A stretch of DNA of 64,000 nt from Pseudomonadota bacterium (lineage in GTDB: Bacteria; Pseudomonadota; Gammaproteobacteria; Xanthomonadales; Xanthomonadaceae): contig JAEWBY010000079.1 in NCBI GenBank assembly GCA_023390905.1, forward strand, positions 1 to 64,000, written 5' to 3'. The first letter of the stretch is position 1, and each line of letters opens with the position of its first letter. Shown here piece by piece: positions 47,871 to 56,730 of the stretch. The translations under genes and the position numbers were made by a program. The notes beneath the pieces were generated by a model. It was not told the DNA's origin, ran no database searches, and was given only the letters and a program-made list of their open reading frames with translations.

Positions 47871-48422
47871 GTGAACAAGGTCCGCGCGGCACTGTTCATC
47901 GCGCTGTCGCTGGCCTATCCGTTGCTCGTGTACTCGGCCCTGGGACGTTTCGAACCTCGCTGGCTGGCGCTGCTTCTGGTGGCGCTGGCGGTGCTGCGTG
48001 CGCTGGCGACGCGACAGGCCGTCTGGCTGGTGGCCGCGGCGGGCGCGGCGCTGCTGGCGGCGCTGGCGACGGTGTTCAACGCATCGCTGCCGCTCAAGCT
48101 CTATCCGGCGCTGGTCAACGGCGTGATGCTGGCGATTTTCGCGGCCAGCCTGCAGTTTCCGCCGACCGTGGTCGAGCGCATCGCGCGCATGACCGAACCC
48201 GATCTCCCCGCGCATGCCGTGGGATACACACGCCGGGTAACGCAGGTGTGGTGCCTGTTCTTCATCGCCAACGGAACGCTGGCACTGGCGACTGCACTCT
48301 GGACCAGTGATCGCGTGTGGGCGCTCTACAACGGCGCAATCGCCTACGTGATGATGGGCGCGCTGTTCGGCGGGGAATGGCTGGTGCGCCAGCGCGTGCG
48401 GGCGGCGCATCGTCATGACTGA
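47871..48422 (+). CDS. COG4648-type membrane protein of the polyene cluster
   Basis: A 183-residue integral membrane protein with about five to six helices and a GTG start. Members of this family occur in aryl-polyene clusters between the ACP genes and the ligase. Function unknown; a role in membrane assembly or export of the pigment is plausible. It overlaps the ligase gene by eight bases. Confidence 0.8.
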   Translation: MNKVRAALFIALSLAYPLLVYSALGRFEPRWLALLLVALAVLRALATRQAVWLVAAAGAALLAALATVFNASLPLKLYPALVNGVMLAIFAASLQFPPTVVERIARMTEPDLPAHAVGYTRRVTQVWCLFFIANGTLALATALWTSDRVWALYNGAIAYVMMGALFGGEWLVRQRVRAAHRHD

Positions 48423-50088
48423 CTGGTTGCCGCTGGATCGGATTGCGGTTGCGCCGGTGGCCGATCGCCAGGTCGGTGAAGCGTGTTCGCATGCCGAATT
48501 CGTTCGCGGAGTGCGTGCGTGGCAGCGGGCATTCACCGCGCAGCCCGGTCGCGACTGGGCGATGTTCTTCGAGGATACGCTGGCCTTTGCCGCCGCGCTG
48601 TTCGGTGCCTGGCACGCGGGCAAGCGCGTGGTGCTGTGCGGGGACAACCTGCCGGCGACGCTGGAACGATTGGCGCACCGTGTCGATGGATTTGCCGGTG
48701 ACATGCCGGCGTCCTGGCCATCGCTGTCGCCCGACCCATCGGTCGATGATGGCGAACCCGCGCTGGCGCCGTTGGATGAGTCCGCCGCGCATCTGTTCGT
48801 CTTTACATCCGGCAGCACCGGCGAGCCGGTCGCGATCGAAAAGCGCCTGGATCAGCTCGCGCGCGAGGTCGAATCGCTGGAAGCGGCGTTCGGCTCCGAC
48901 ATCGGGGATGCCGTGGTCCACGGCACGGTCTCGCACCAGCACATCTACGGCCTGCTGTTCCGCGTGCTGTGGCCGCTCGCCGCCGGGCGCGTGATCGGCG
49001 CGCGCACCTTCTTCCACGAGGATCTGCTCAGCGTCATCGCGGGCCGGCCGTCGGTCCTGGTCGCCAGTCCCGCGCACCTGAAGCGGTTGCCCACGCAACT
49101 GGACTGGTCCTCGCTGCGCGGTCATCTGTGCGCGGTGTTCTCCTCCGGCGGCGCGCTTTCGGCCGATGCCGCGCTGGATGCGCGCCGGCAGCTCGGCATC
49201 GCGCCGATCGAAATCTATGGCAGCAGCGAAACCGGCGGCATCGCCTGGCGTCAATGGAACCGCGAACAGCCGCACTGGCATCCGCTTCCCGGCGTGCACT
49301 GGCGCGTGGTGGATTCGCGGCTGGAAGTGCGATCGCCGCATCTGCCGAGCGCCGATGAATGGTGGCGCAGCGAAGACCGCGTCGCCACCGAAGGCGACGG
49401 TTTTCGTTTGCTCGGCCGTGCCGACCGCATCGTGAAGATCGAGGAACGCCGCGTATCGCTCGATGCCCTGGAACGCCAGATCGGCGAGCATGCAAGCGTG
49501 CGCGAAGTGCGGGTGGCCGTCCTGCCCGGGGCACGCGACACACTGATCGCCGTGGTGGTGCCGAATGAAGCGGGCTGGTGCATCCTGCGCGAGCAGGGAC
49601 GCCGCGCGCTGTCGCATCAGCTGTCGCAGCATCTGGCCAGCAGCCATGACGCGGTGACGCGTCCGCGCCGGTGGCGCTTTGCGGTGAACCTGCCGGTCAA
49701 TGCGCAGGGCAAGGTCACCGATCGCGCGCTGACCGCGCTGTTCCGTCCCGAGCGTCCCGAGCCGCACTGGCGTCTGCGCGAGCAGGATCGCGCGGAACTG
49801 GAACTGGACCTGGGCGTGGATCTGGCCGTGTTCGACGGCCATTTTCCGCAGGCCGCGATCCTGCCGGGCGTGGCGCAACTGGATTGGGCGATCCGCTTCG
49901 CGCGTGAAGCCTTCTCGCTGCCGCCGCGCTTCCTGCGCATGGAGGCGCTGAAATTCCAGCGCGTGGCGCGGCCCGGCGATCGCATCCGTCTGCACATGCA
50001 GTGGCAGGACGCGAAGAACTCGCTGACCTTCCAGTACAGCTCGGCGCATGGCCCGCACGCCAGCGGTCGCGTGATCTTCTCGGAATGA
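48415..50088 (+). CDS. AMP-dependent aryl acid:ACP ligase fused to a FabA-like dehydratase
   Basis: A 557-residue two-domain protein. Residues 1-440 are an adenylate-forming ligase: TSGSTG at 131-136, YGSSETGG, DRIVKIEERRVSLDAL and the C-terminal catalytic Lys433 in NAQGKV. Residues 450-557 are a hotdog dehydratase with His476 in FDGHFPQ and Asp490 fourteen residues later, the His/Asp dyad of FabA. It would activate the aromatic starter and load it on ACP, and the second domain would dehydrate 3-hydroxyacyl intermediates. In enterobacterial systems the two functions are separate proteins. Confidence 0.88.
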   Translation: MTDWLPLDRIAVAPVADRQVGEACSHAEFVRGVRAWQRAFTAQPGRDWAMFFEDTLAFAAALFGAWHAGKRVVLCGDNLPATLERLAHRVDGFAGDMPASWPSLSPDPSVDDGEPALAPLDESAAHLFVFTSGSTGEPVAIEKRLDQLAREVESLEAAFGSDIGDAVVHGTVSHQHIYGLLFRVLWPLAAGRVIGARTFFHEDLLSVIAGRPSVLVASPAHLKRLPTQLDWSSLRGHLCAVFSSGGALSADAALDARRQLGIAPIEIYGSSETGGIAWRQWNREQPHWHPLPGVHWRVVDSRLEVRSPHLPSADEWWRSEDRVATEGDGFRLLGRADRIVKIEERRVSLDALERQIGEHASVREVRVAVLPGARDTLIAVVVPNEAGWCILREQGRRALSHQLSQHLASSHDAVTRPRRWRFAVNLPVNAQGKVTDRALTALFRPERPEPHWRLREQDRAELELDLGVDLAVFDGHFPQAAILPGVAQLDWAIRFAREAFSLPPRFLRMEALKFQRVARPGDRIRLHMQWQDAKNSLTFQYSSAHGPHASGRVIFSE

Positions 50089-50846
50089 CCACGATGCGAC
50101 GCGATCTGCCGCTGGTGATCATCCCCGTGTTCGATCACGAACACGCCATCGGCGCGATGGTGGAAGGCGTCCTGGCAACGGAACTGGATTGCCTGCTGGT
50201 CGATGACGGCTCCGGCCCGGCCTGCGCGCGCGTGCTCGAATCGCTCGCCCGCCAGTACACGCCTCGCGTGCGGCTGCTGCGGTTGCCGCACAACCAGGGC
50301 AAGGGTGGCGCGGTGCTGGCCGGTTTTCGCGACGCCGCGGCCCACGGCTATTCGCATGCGCTGCAGATCGATGCCGACGGGCAGCATGATCCGCGCGATA
50401 TCCCGCGCTTCGTCGCCGCTTCGGCGGCGCAGCCGGACGCGATCATCTGCGGCATTCCCCAGTACGACGCCAGCGTGCCGAAGAAGCGCCTGTACGGCCG
50501 CTACCTCACCCATGTCTGGGTCTGGATCAACACGCTCTCGCTCGGCATCCGCGATTCGATGTGCGGCTTTCGCGTCTATCCGCTGGCCCCGGTGCTCGCG
50601 TTGATGGACAGCGAGACCATCGGCCTGCGCATGGATTTCGACATCGAGATCATCGTGCGTTTGTTCTGGCGCGGCGTGCCGGTCCAGAACCTGCGCACCC
50701 GTGTGACGTATCCGAGTGACGGCGTGTCGCACTTCGACGTGTGGCGCGACAACGTGCGCATCAGCCGCATGCACGCACGCTTGTTCTTCGGGATGCTGCG
50801 ACGGCTGCCGTCCTGGCTGGTGCGCGGACGGAGCCTGCCGGCATGA
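50085..50846 (+). CDS. Family 2 glycosyltransferase of the polyene cluster
   Basis: A 253-residue GT-A glycosyltransferase with VDDGSG and the metal-binding LQIDADGQHDP motif. It would add a sugar to the polyene or to its lipid anchor. ATG at 50085 overlaps the ligase stop by four bases. The donor is not predictable. Confidence 0.88.
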   Translation: MTTMRRDLPLVIIPVFDHEHAIGAMVEGVLATELDCLLVDDGSGPACARVLESLARQYTPRVRLLRLPHNQGKGGAVLAGFRDAAAHGYSHALQIDADGQHDPRDIPRFVAASAAQPDAIICGIPQYDASVPKKRLYGRYLTHVWVWINTLSLGIRDSMCGFRVYPLAPVLALMDSETIGLRMDFDIEIIVRLFWRGVPVQNLRTRVTYPSDGVSHFDVWRDNVRISRMHARLFFGMLRRLPSWLVRGRSLPA

Positions 50847-51793
50847 GCGAAGCGCCATCGCAGCACTGGGCGGACATCGCCGAATCCACCTCGGTGGCCG
50901 GCATCCGGTTTCTGTGCGCGGTCCATCGCGGGCTGGGGCGCTGGCCGTTCCGCATCTGCCTGTACCCGGTGGTGCTCAGTCATTGGCTGACCAACCGCAC
51001 CGCGCGTCGCGCCTCGCTGCAATACCTGCAACGGGTGCACGCGCATGCGCCGTCGACGTTCAAGCGGCGGCCGGGCATCGGCGCGAGCGTCCGGCATTTC
51101 CTGATGTTCGCCGAAACCCTGCTCGACAAGATTCTCGCGATGGGCGGGCGCTATCCGCCCGAACGCGTGCACACGCAGCGCGATGTGATGATGGCGCAGG
51201 TGGCGCGCGGGCAGGGCGGGCTGATCATCACCGCGCACATCGGTTGCCTGGAACTGTGCCAGGTGCTCGCCGATCAGGTGCCCGGTTTTCGCCTCACCGC
51301 ACTCGTGCACACCGCGCATGCGGCCAAGTTCAATCGCCTGCTCGATCGCCTCGATCCGGCCAACGGCGTTCGCCTGCTGCAGGTGACCGATCTCGGCCCC
51401 GGCGTGGCGTCGTTGCTGGCCGAGCGCGTGGCGGCCGGAGAATTCGTCGCCATTGCCGGTGACCGCGTGCCGCTGCATGGCGGGCGCAGCGTGCCGGCGC
51501 AGTTCCTCGGCCACTCCGCGCCATTCCCGATCGGCGCCTATGCGCTGGCTTCGGCACTGGGCTGTGCGGTGTTCACCATGGCGTGCACGCATTCCGGCGA
51601 TGGCTACCGGGTACGCTTCGAACGCTTTGCCGATGCGATTCGCTTGCCGCGCGGTTCGCGCGACGCGGCGCTGGCCGAACATGCACGACGTTTTTCGCAG
51701 TGGCTGGAAATCCAGGTCAGCCATGCGCCCTTGGACTGGTTCAATTTCTTTCCCTTCTGGGATCAGGTTTCGCATGACGCTTCCCATGGTTGA
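50843..51793 (+). CDS. LpxL/HtrB-like acyltransferase of the polyene cluster
   Basis: A 316-residue inner-membrane lysophospholipid/lipid A-type acyltransferase. The catalytic motif is IITAHIGCLELCQ (H-x4-E), followed by AIAGDRVPLHGGR, typical of LpxL. It overlaps the GT gene by four bases. In enterobacterial clusters the GT and acyltransferase functions are often fused; here they are separate and coupled. Confidence 0.88.
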   Translation: MSEAPSQHWADIAESTSVAGIRFLCAVHRGLGRWPFRICLYPVVLSHWLTNRTARRASLQYLQRVHAHAPSTFKRRPGIGASVRHFLMFAETLLDKILAMGGRYPPERVHTQRDVMMAQVARGQGGLIITAHIGCLELCQVLADQVPGFRLTALVHTAHAAKFNRLLDRLDPANGVRLLQVTDLGPGVASLLAERVAAGEFVAIAGDRVPLHGGRSVPAQFLGHSAPFPIGAYALASALGCAVFTMACTHSGDGYRVRFERFADAIRLPRGSRDAALAEHARRFSQWLEIQVSHAPLDWFNFFPFWDQVSHDASHG

Positions 51794-53327
51794 TGCCGGC
51801 GAGGTCCGGTTTGGCGATGTTCCCTTGAGCATCGAGGATGTAGTGGCGCTCTCGCGCCGGCAGCGCCAGCCGCGCCTGTCGCGCGAGGAGGCGTTCGTCG
51901 CGCGCATCCATCGCGGCGCGGATTTCCTCGATCGCGTGTTGCGCGAGGACGGCGTGATCTACGGCGTGACCACCGGCTATGGCGACTCGTGCACCGTCAA
52001 CATCCCGATGGATCTGGTCGCCGAACTGCCGCATCACCTCTACACGTATCACGGCTGCGGCCTCGGCCGGTTCCTCGATGCGGAAGAAACGCGCGCGGTG
52101 CTCGCCGCACGGCTGGCCTCGTTGTCGCGCGGCATGTCCGGCGTCAGCCTCGGACTACTGCAAGGGCTGGAAGCTCTGCTGGCGCATGACGTTCTGCCGC
52201 TGATTCCCGCCGAGGGTTCGGTCGGCGCGAGCGGCGATCTGACGCCGCTGTCCTATGTCGCCGCGGTGCTGTGCGGCGAGCGCGAGGTGATCCATGCGGG
52301 CGTGCGCCGTCCTGCGGCCGAGGCATTGGCCGCGATCGGCATGACCCCGCTGAAACTGCGGCCCAAGGAAGGCCTGGCGATCATGAACGGCACGGCGGTG
52401 ATGACCGCGCTGGCCTGCCTGGCCTGGGATCGCGCGGACTATCTGTGCCGCCTGGCGACGCGCCTGACCGCGTTCAACGTGCTCGCCAGCGACGGCAACG
52501 CCCACCACTTCGATGAGGTGCTGTTCGCCGCCAAGCCGCATCCGGGCCAGACCCGCATTGCCGCGCGCCTGCGCGAAGACCTGCACAGCGATCGCCCGCC
52601 GCGCAACGAACAGCGCCTGCAGGATCGCTATTCATTGCGTTGCGCGCCGCACGTGATCGGCGTGGTCGAGGATGCACTGCCGTTCCTGCGCCAGCTCATC
52701 GAAACCGAACTCAACAGCGCCAACGACAATCCGCTGATCGATCCCGATCGCGGCCAGATCTTGCATGGCGGCCACTTCTATGGCGGTCATATCGCCTTCG
52801 CGATGGATGCGCTGAAGAATGCGATCGCCAATCTGGCCGATCTGCTGGATCGCCAGCTCGCGCTGCTGGTCGATACGCGTTTCAATCATGGGCTGCCCTC
52901 CAACCTGTCGGGATCGCCGGGCCCGCGCGCGGCCATCAACCACGGGCTCAAGGCCCTGCAGATCAGTGTGTCTGCATGGACGGCCGAGGCGCTCAAACTG
53001 ACGATGCCGGCCTCGGTGTTCTCCCGTTCCACCGAATGCCATAACCAGGACAAGGTCAGCATGGGCACGATCGCCGCGCGCGACTGCCTGCGCATCATCG
53101 AACTGACCGAACAGGTCGTGGCCGCGATGCTGATCGCCGCGCGCCAGGCCATCGAACTGCGCGCGCGCGCCGGTGGCCGCGCCGAGTTCGGCGAGGAGGC
53201 GGCGGCCATGTACGCCGATCTGCGCGCGCGCATCCCGCTGGTGGAAGAAGACCGCGCGCTCGATCAGGAACTGCGCCTGCTGTGCGGCTGGATCCGTGCA
53301 CGGGAGTGGGGGGTGTATGGCGCCTGA
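51774..53327 (+). CDS. Aromatic amino acid ammonia lyase (HAL/PAL/TAL family)
   Basis: A 517-residue MIO-enzyme. The Ala152-Ser153-Gly154 triad that forms the MIO cofactor is intact in GSVGASGDLTPLS, and the catalytic Tyr69 is in TTGYGDS. The selectivity pair corresponding to His89-Leu90 of Rhodobacter TAL is Tyr92-His93, unlike typical TAL, PAL or HAL. It should release ammonia from an aromatic amino acid to give a cinnamate- or urocanate-type acid. Overlaps the acyltransferase by 20 bases; ATG at 51786 is an alternative start. Confidence 0.9.
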   Translation: MTLPMVDAGEVRFGDVPLSIEDVVALSRRQRQPRLSREEAFVARIHRGADFLDRVLREDGVIYGVTTGYGDSCTVNIPMDLVAELPHHLYTYHGCGLGRFLDAEETRAVLAARLASLSRGMSGVSLGLLQGLEALLAHDVLPLIPAEGSVGASGDLTPLSYVAAVLCGEREVIHAGVRRPAAEALAAIGMTPLKLRPKEGLAIMNGTAVMTALACLAWDRADYLCRLATRLTAFNVLASDGNAHHFDEVLFAAKPHPGQTRIAARLREDLHSDRPPRNEQRLQDRYSLRCAPHVIGVVEDALPFLRQLIETELNSANDNPLIDPDRGQILHGGHFYGGHIAFAMDALKNAIANLADLLDRQLALLVDTRFNHGLPSNLSGSPGPRAAINHGLKALQISVSAWTAEALKLTMPASVFSRSTECHNQDKVSMGTIAARDCLRIIELTEQVVAAMLIAARQAIELRARAGGRAEFGEEAAAMYADLRARIPLVEEDRALDQELRLLCGWIRAREWGVYGA

Positions 53328-53736
53328 TCTGTCGCTGGAGATCGATCTCTCGCCGGCTTTCCACGACTGCGACCCCATGCAGGTCGTCTGGCACGGCAAT
53401 TATTTCAAGTATCTGGAAATCGCCCGCTGCGCGCTGTTGCAGCGGCACGACTACGACTATCCGCAGATGGAAGCGTCCGGCTTCCTCTGGCCGGTGGTCG
53501 ATGCGCGCATCAAGTACATCCGTCCGCTGCGCTACGGCCAGCGCCTGCGCGTGCACGTGGAGCTGACCGAATGGGAAAACCGGCTGCGCTTTGACTACGT
53601 GATCCGCGACGCGGCCACCGGCCAGGTGCTGACCAGGGCGCACACGCTGCAGGTGGCCGTCGAGGCCGCCAGCGGCGAGATGCTGTACGTCTGCCCGCCG
53701 GTGTTGTTCGAAAAACTCGGAGTGCCCGCGGCATGA
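53317..53736 (+). CDS. Hotdog thioesterase of the polyene cluster
   Basis: A 139-residue 4-hydroxybenzoyl-CoA-thioesterase-like protein. The DCDPMQVVWHGNY segment contains the catalytic Asp (residue 19) of this family. It may edit stalled chains or release the polyene. It overlaps the lyase gene by 11 bases. Confidence 0.87.
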   Translation: MAPDLSLEIDLSPAFHDCDPMQVVWHGNYFKYLEIARCALLQRHDYDYPQMEASGFLWPVVDARIKYIRPLRYGQRLRVHVELTEWENRLRFDYVIRDAATGQVLTRAHTLQVAVEAASGEMLYVCPPVLFEKLGVPAA

Positions 53737-54356
53737 AGCGCATGGTGATGAGTCTGGCGCTTGCGCTGGCGACCTTCGCGCCCGTGGCAATGCAGGTGCG
53801 TGCCGCGGACGTATCGCTGGTCCAGCAGCGCGTGGCGAACGTCGAGGTGTTGCGCGGGAGCTTCCAGCAGGAAAAGCGCATCGCCGGCTTCCGGAATCCG
53901 CTGCGTTCGCAGGGGCGCTTCGTCGTATCGCGCACGCAGGGCGTGATCTGGTCGACGCTCAAGCCGTTTCCGTCCGAGATGGTGGTCACGCGCGATCGCA
54001 TCCTCAGCCGGCAGAGCGATGGCAGCCAGCGCGTGGAAGTGGATGGGCGCCAGCAGCCGGCGCTGCGCTCGGTCAACGCGATGATGTTCGCGCTGGTCAG
54101 CGGCGATGTCGCCGTGCTGTCGTCGCGGTTCGAGACACAGGTCGAAGCTCTGCCCGGCAACGCCTGGAAGCTGAGCCTGAAGCCGCGTTCGGCCACATTG
54201 GCGCAATCGTTCGCGCGCATCGTGCTCAGCGGCGATCGCTACGTGCGCCACGTCGAAATCGAAGAGGCCAACGGCGATCGCACACAGCTGACGTTCACCG
54301 ACATCACCGAGGCGCCGGCGAAGTTGAATGCGGAAGAGGCCGCACGGTTTGACTGA
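53733..54356 (+). CDS. LolA-like outer-membrane lipoprotein carrier of the polyene cluster
   Basis: A 207-residue periplasmic protein with a Sec signal peptide (cleavage near residue 24 in QVRAADV). The mature part has the LolA-like beta fold start LRGSFQQEKRIAGFRNPLRS. It would carry the finished pigment lipid across the periplasm. Overlaps the thioesterase by four bases. Confidence 0.87.
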   Translation: MKRMVMSLALALATFAPVAMQVRAADVSLVQQRVANVEVLRGSFQQEKRIAGFRNPLRSQGRFVVSRTQGVIWSTLKPFPSEMVVTRDRILSRQSDGSQRVEVDGRQQPALRSVNAMMFALVSGDVAVLSSRFETQVEALPGNAWKLSLKPRSATLAQSFARIVLSGDRYVRHVEIEEANGDRTQLTFTDITEAPAKLNAEEAARFD

Positions 54357-54360
54357 TCCG

Positions 54361-56730
54361 ATGTCTCCGCAGGACGCGCACTGGCGCAGACGCTGGCGAT
54401 GGATCTCGCTGGTGTGGCTGTTGCTGGTCGTGGTGATCGGCGTGCATCAATGGCGCTTCTGGCAGGCGCCTCCGATCGACAGCGACATCCTTGCATTGCT
54501 GCCGCGCGATGCCGACGATCGCGTGCTCTCCGACGCTACCGAACGCATCGCCAGTGCAAGTGCGCGGCAGATGGTGGTGCTGCTGGGCGCGCCGAGTCCG
54601 GAGCAGGCGCGGCTAGCCGAACAGCGTTTCCGTCGATCATTGGACGAACAGGAACGCAGCACACCGTTGCCTTTCGTCGCCAGCGGTGCGCCGGCCGACT
54701 GGTTCACGCAGGCGCGCGCCTTCTACGCCCCCTATCGTGATCGGTTGCTGACGGCGACGCAGCGCCAGAACCTCACGCAATCGCCGCCCGCGCAACTGGG
54801 CGAGCAATCGCTCGCCGCCCTGTATGGACCGATGGGCGCACCGCGGCTGACCGAATGGCGACAGGATCCGCTCGGACTGTGGCCGCAGTGGTGGCAGGCG
54901 CGGGCGGCTGGCTCCGGATTGCGCGTCGGTGAGGACGGCCTGATCGAAGCCGGGCAGCGTCACTGGGCGGCGCTGACTTTCGAGACGCGTGGCTCCGCGT
55001 TCCGCCTCGATGGCGAGCGGATCATCGAAGACGCGCTGGAGCACGCGGGTGTCGCGGCCAGCGCGGCAGTGCCGGACCTGCGCATCCTGCACGCCGGTGT
55101 TCCGCTGCATGCCGAAGCCGCGGCCGTGCAGGCCAATCGCGAAATCAACACGATCGGCTGGGGCTCGCTGGCGGCGGTGCTGTTGCTGGTGTTCCTGTCG
55201 TTCCGATCGCTGAGACCGATCCTGCTGGTGGCCGCGTCATTGCTGATCGGCTGTGCGGCGGCGCTGTCGGTGACCGCGCGGATCTTCGGCGAAGTGCATC
55301 TGCTGACGCTGATCTTCGGCGCGAGCCTGGTGGGCGTGGCCGAGGACTACGGCATCCACTGGTTTGCTTCGCGACAGGGCGTGCCGGCCGAGCGTCGCTG
55401 GTGGCTGCTGCGTCACCTGCTGCCCGGCATGTGGCTGGCGTTGCTGACCAGCGCCGCCGCGTATCTGGCGCTGGGCCTGGCGCCATTTCCCGGACTGCGG
55501 CAGATGGCGGTGTTCTCGGTCGTGGGCCTGGCCGCCGCGTTCCTGACGGTCATCTGCGGCTTTCCCTGGCTGGATGGCGGCGTAGTGCGCGAGACCCGTT
55601 TCTCGCGCGCCGTTGGCCGTTCGCTGGCACGCTGGCCACGCGTGGACGGCCGCGCATTCTGGTGGATCGTGGCGATCGTTCTGCTGGCGATCACGGCCGT
55701 GGGATTCTCGCGCCTGCGCGCCGATGATGATCTGCGGAGCCTGCAATCCTCGCCGCCGTCACTGATGGCCCAGCAAATCGAAGTCGGACGCCTGCTCGGC
55801 ATGCCGAGCCCGGCGCAGTTCTTCCTGATCCGTGGCCAGGATGCCGAGCAACTGCTGCAACGCGAGGAAGCCCTGACCGTGCGCCTGCGGCAACTCGGCG
55901 ATGAAGGCGTGATCCGCGGCTATCGCGCGGTAAGTGACTGGCTGCCATCGCGCCGGCAACAACAGCAGGATGCAGCGCTGACCGCGCGCGTGGAAACGCA
56001 GGTGGTCGCGCAGGTGGGCGAGGCGTTGGGCGAAACACTGCACCGTGATGCGTTCGCGACCACTGCAATCGAACCGCGGGACTGGCTTGCCTCGCCGGTG
56101 TCCGCGCCGTTCCGCGCTCTGTGGCTGGGGCAGGTGGGCGGACAGGCGGCGAGCGTGGTGATGATCGATGATCTCGGTGCGCCCGGTGCGCTCGATCGGC
56201 TCGCACAACAGGCGGCCGGCCTGCCCGGTGTGCGCTGGGTCGATCGCACGGCCGATTTCTCCGGCCTGCTGCGCCATTACCGGCATCTGATGCTGGGCCT
56301 GCTGCTGGCGGGCGCGTTACTGGTCTATGCCGTGCTGTGGTGGCGATATCGCCGAGCGGCCTGGCGCGTGATGCTGCCCACGCTGATTGCGGCAGCACTG
56401 ACGGTGGCCCTGCTGGGATGGGCGGGGCAACCGTTGCAGTTGTTCAATGTGCTTGCGTTGATGCTGTTGCTGGGGATGGGCATCGATTACGGCATTTTCC
56501 TGAGCGAGCACCGCAGCGATCCGACGGCCTGGATGGCGGTCTGCATCGGGGCGGCCAGTACCTGGCTCTCGTTCGGCTTGCTGGCACTTTCAGCCACCCC
56601 GGCGCTTCGTGCGTTCGGCCTGACGCTGCTGTTCGGCATCGGGCTGGTGTGGTTGATTTCGCCGTTGTTCCGCCCGCTGGCCACCGGCCAGTCCATCCAT
56701 GACCCACGTAACGCGAGTAACAAGGAATGA
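54361..56730 (+). CDS. MMPL/RND-type exporter of the polyene cluster
   Basis: A 789-residue inner-membrane transporter with two repeats of six helices and two periplasmic loops, with family motif segments such as GASLVGVAEDYGIHW and LGMGIDYGIFLSEH. MMPL proteins export lipids; this one would move the acylated polyene to the periplasmic side for the LolA-like carrier. Overlaps the halogenase gene by four bases. Confidence 0.9.
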   Translation: MSPQDAHWRRRWRWISLVWLLLVVVIGVHQWRFWQAPPIDSDILALLPRDADDRVLSDATERIASASARQMVVLLGAPSPEQARLAEQRFRRSLDEQERSTPLPFVASGAPADWFTQARAFYAPYRDRLLTATQRQNLTQSPPAQLGEQSLAALYGPMGAPRLTEWRQDPLGLWPQWWQARAAGSGLRVGEDGLIEAGQRHWAALTFETRGSAFRLDGERIIEDALEHAGVAASAAVPDLRILHAGVPLHAEAAAVQANREINTIGWGSLAAVLLLVFLSFRSLRPILLVAASLLIGCAAALSVTARIFGEVHLLTLIFGASLVGVAEDYGIHWFASRQGVPAERRWWLLRHLLPGMWLALLTSAAAYLALGLAPFPGLRQMAVFSVVGLAAAFLTVICGFPWLDGGVVRETRFSRAVGRSLARWPRVDGRAFWWIVAIVLLAITAVGFSRLRADDDLRSLQSSPPSLMAQQIEVGRLLGMPSPAQFFLIRGQDAEQLLQREEALTVRLRQLGDEGVIRGYRAVSDWLPSRRQQQQDAALTARVETQVVAQVGEALGETLHRDAFATTAIEPRDWLASPVSAPFRALWLGQVGGQAASVVMIDDLGAPGALDRLAQQAAGLPGVRWVDRTADFSGLLRHYRHLMLGLLLAGALLVYAVLWWRYRRAAWRVMLPTLIAAALTVALLGWAGQPLQLFNVLALMLLLGMGIDYGIFLSEHRSDPTAWMAVCIGAASTWLSFGLLALSATPALRAFGLTLLFGIGLVWLISPLFRPLATGQSIHDPRNASNKE

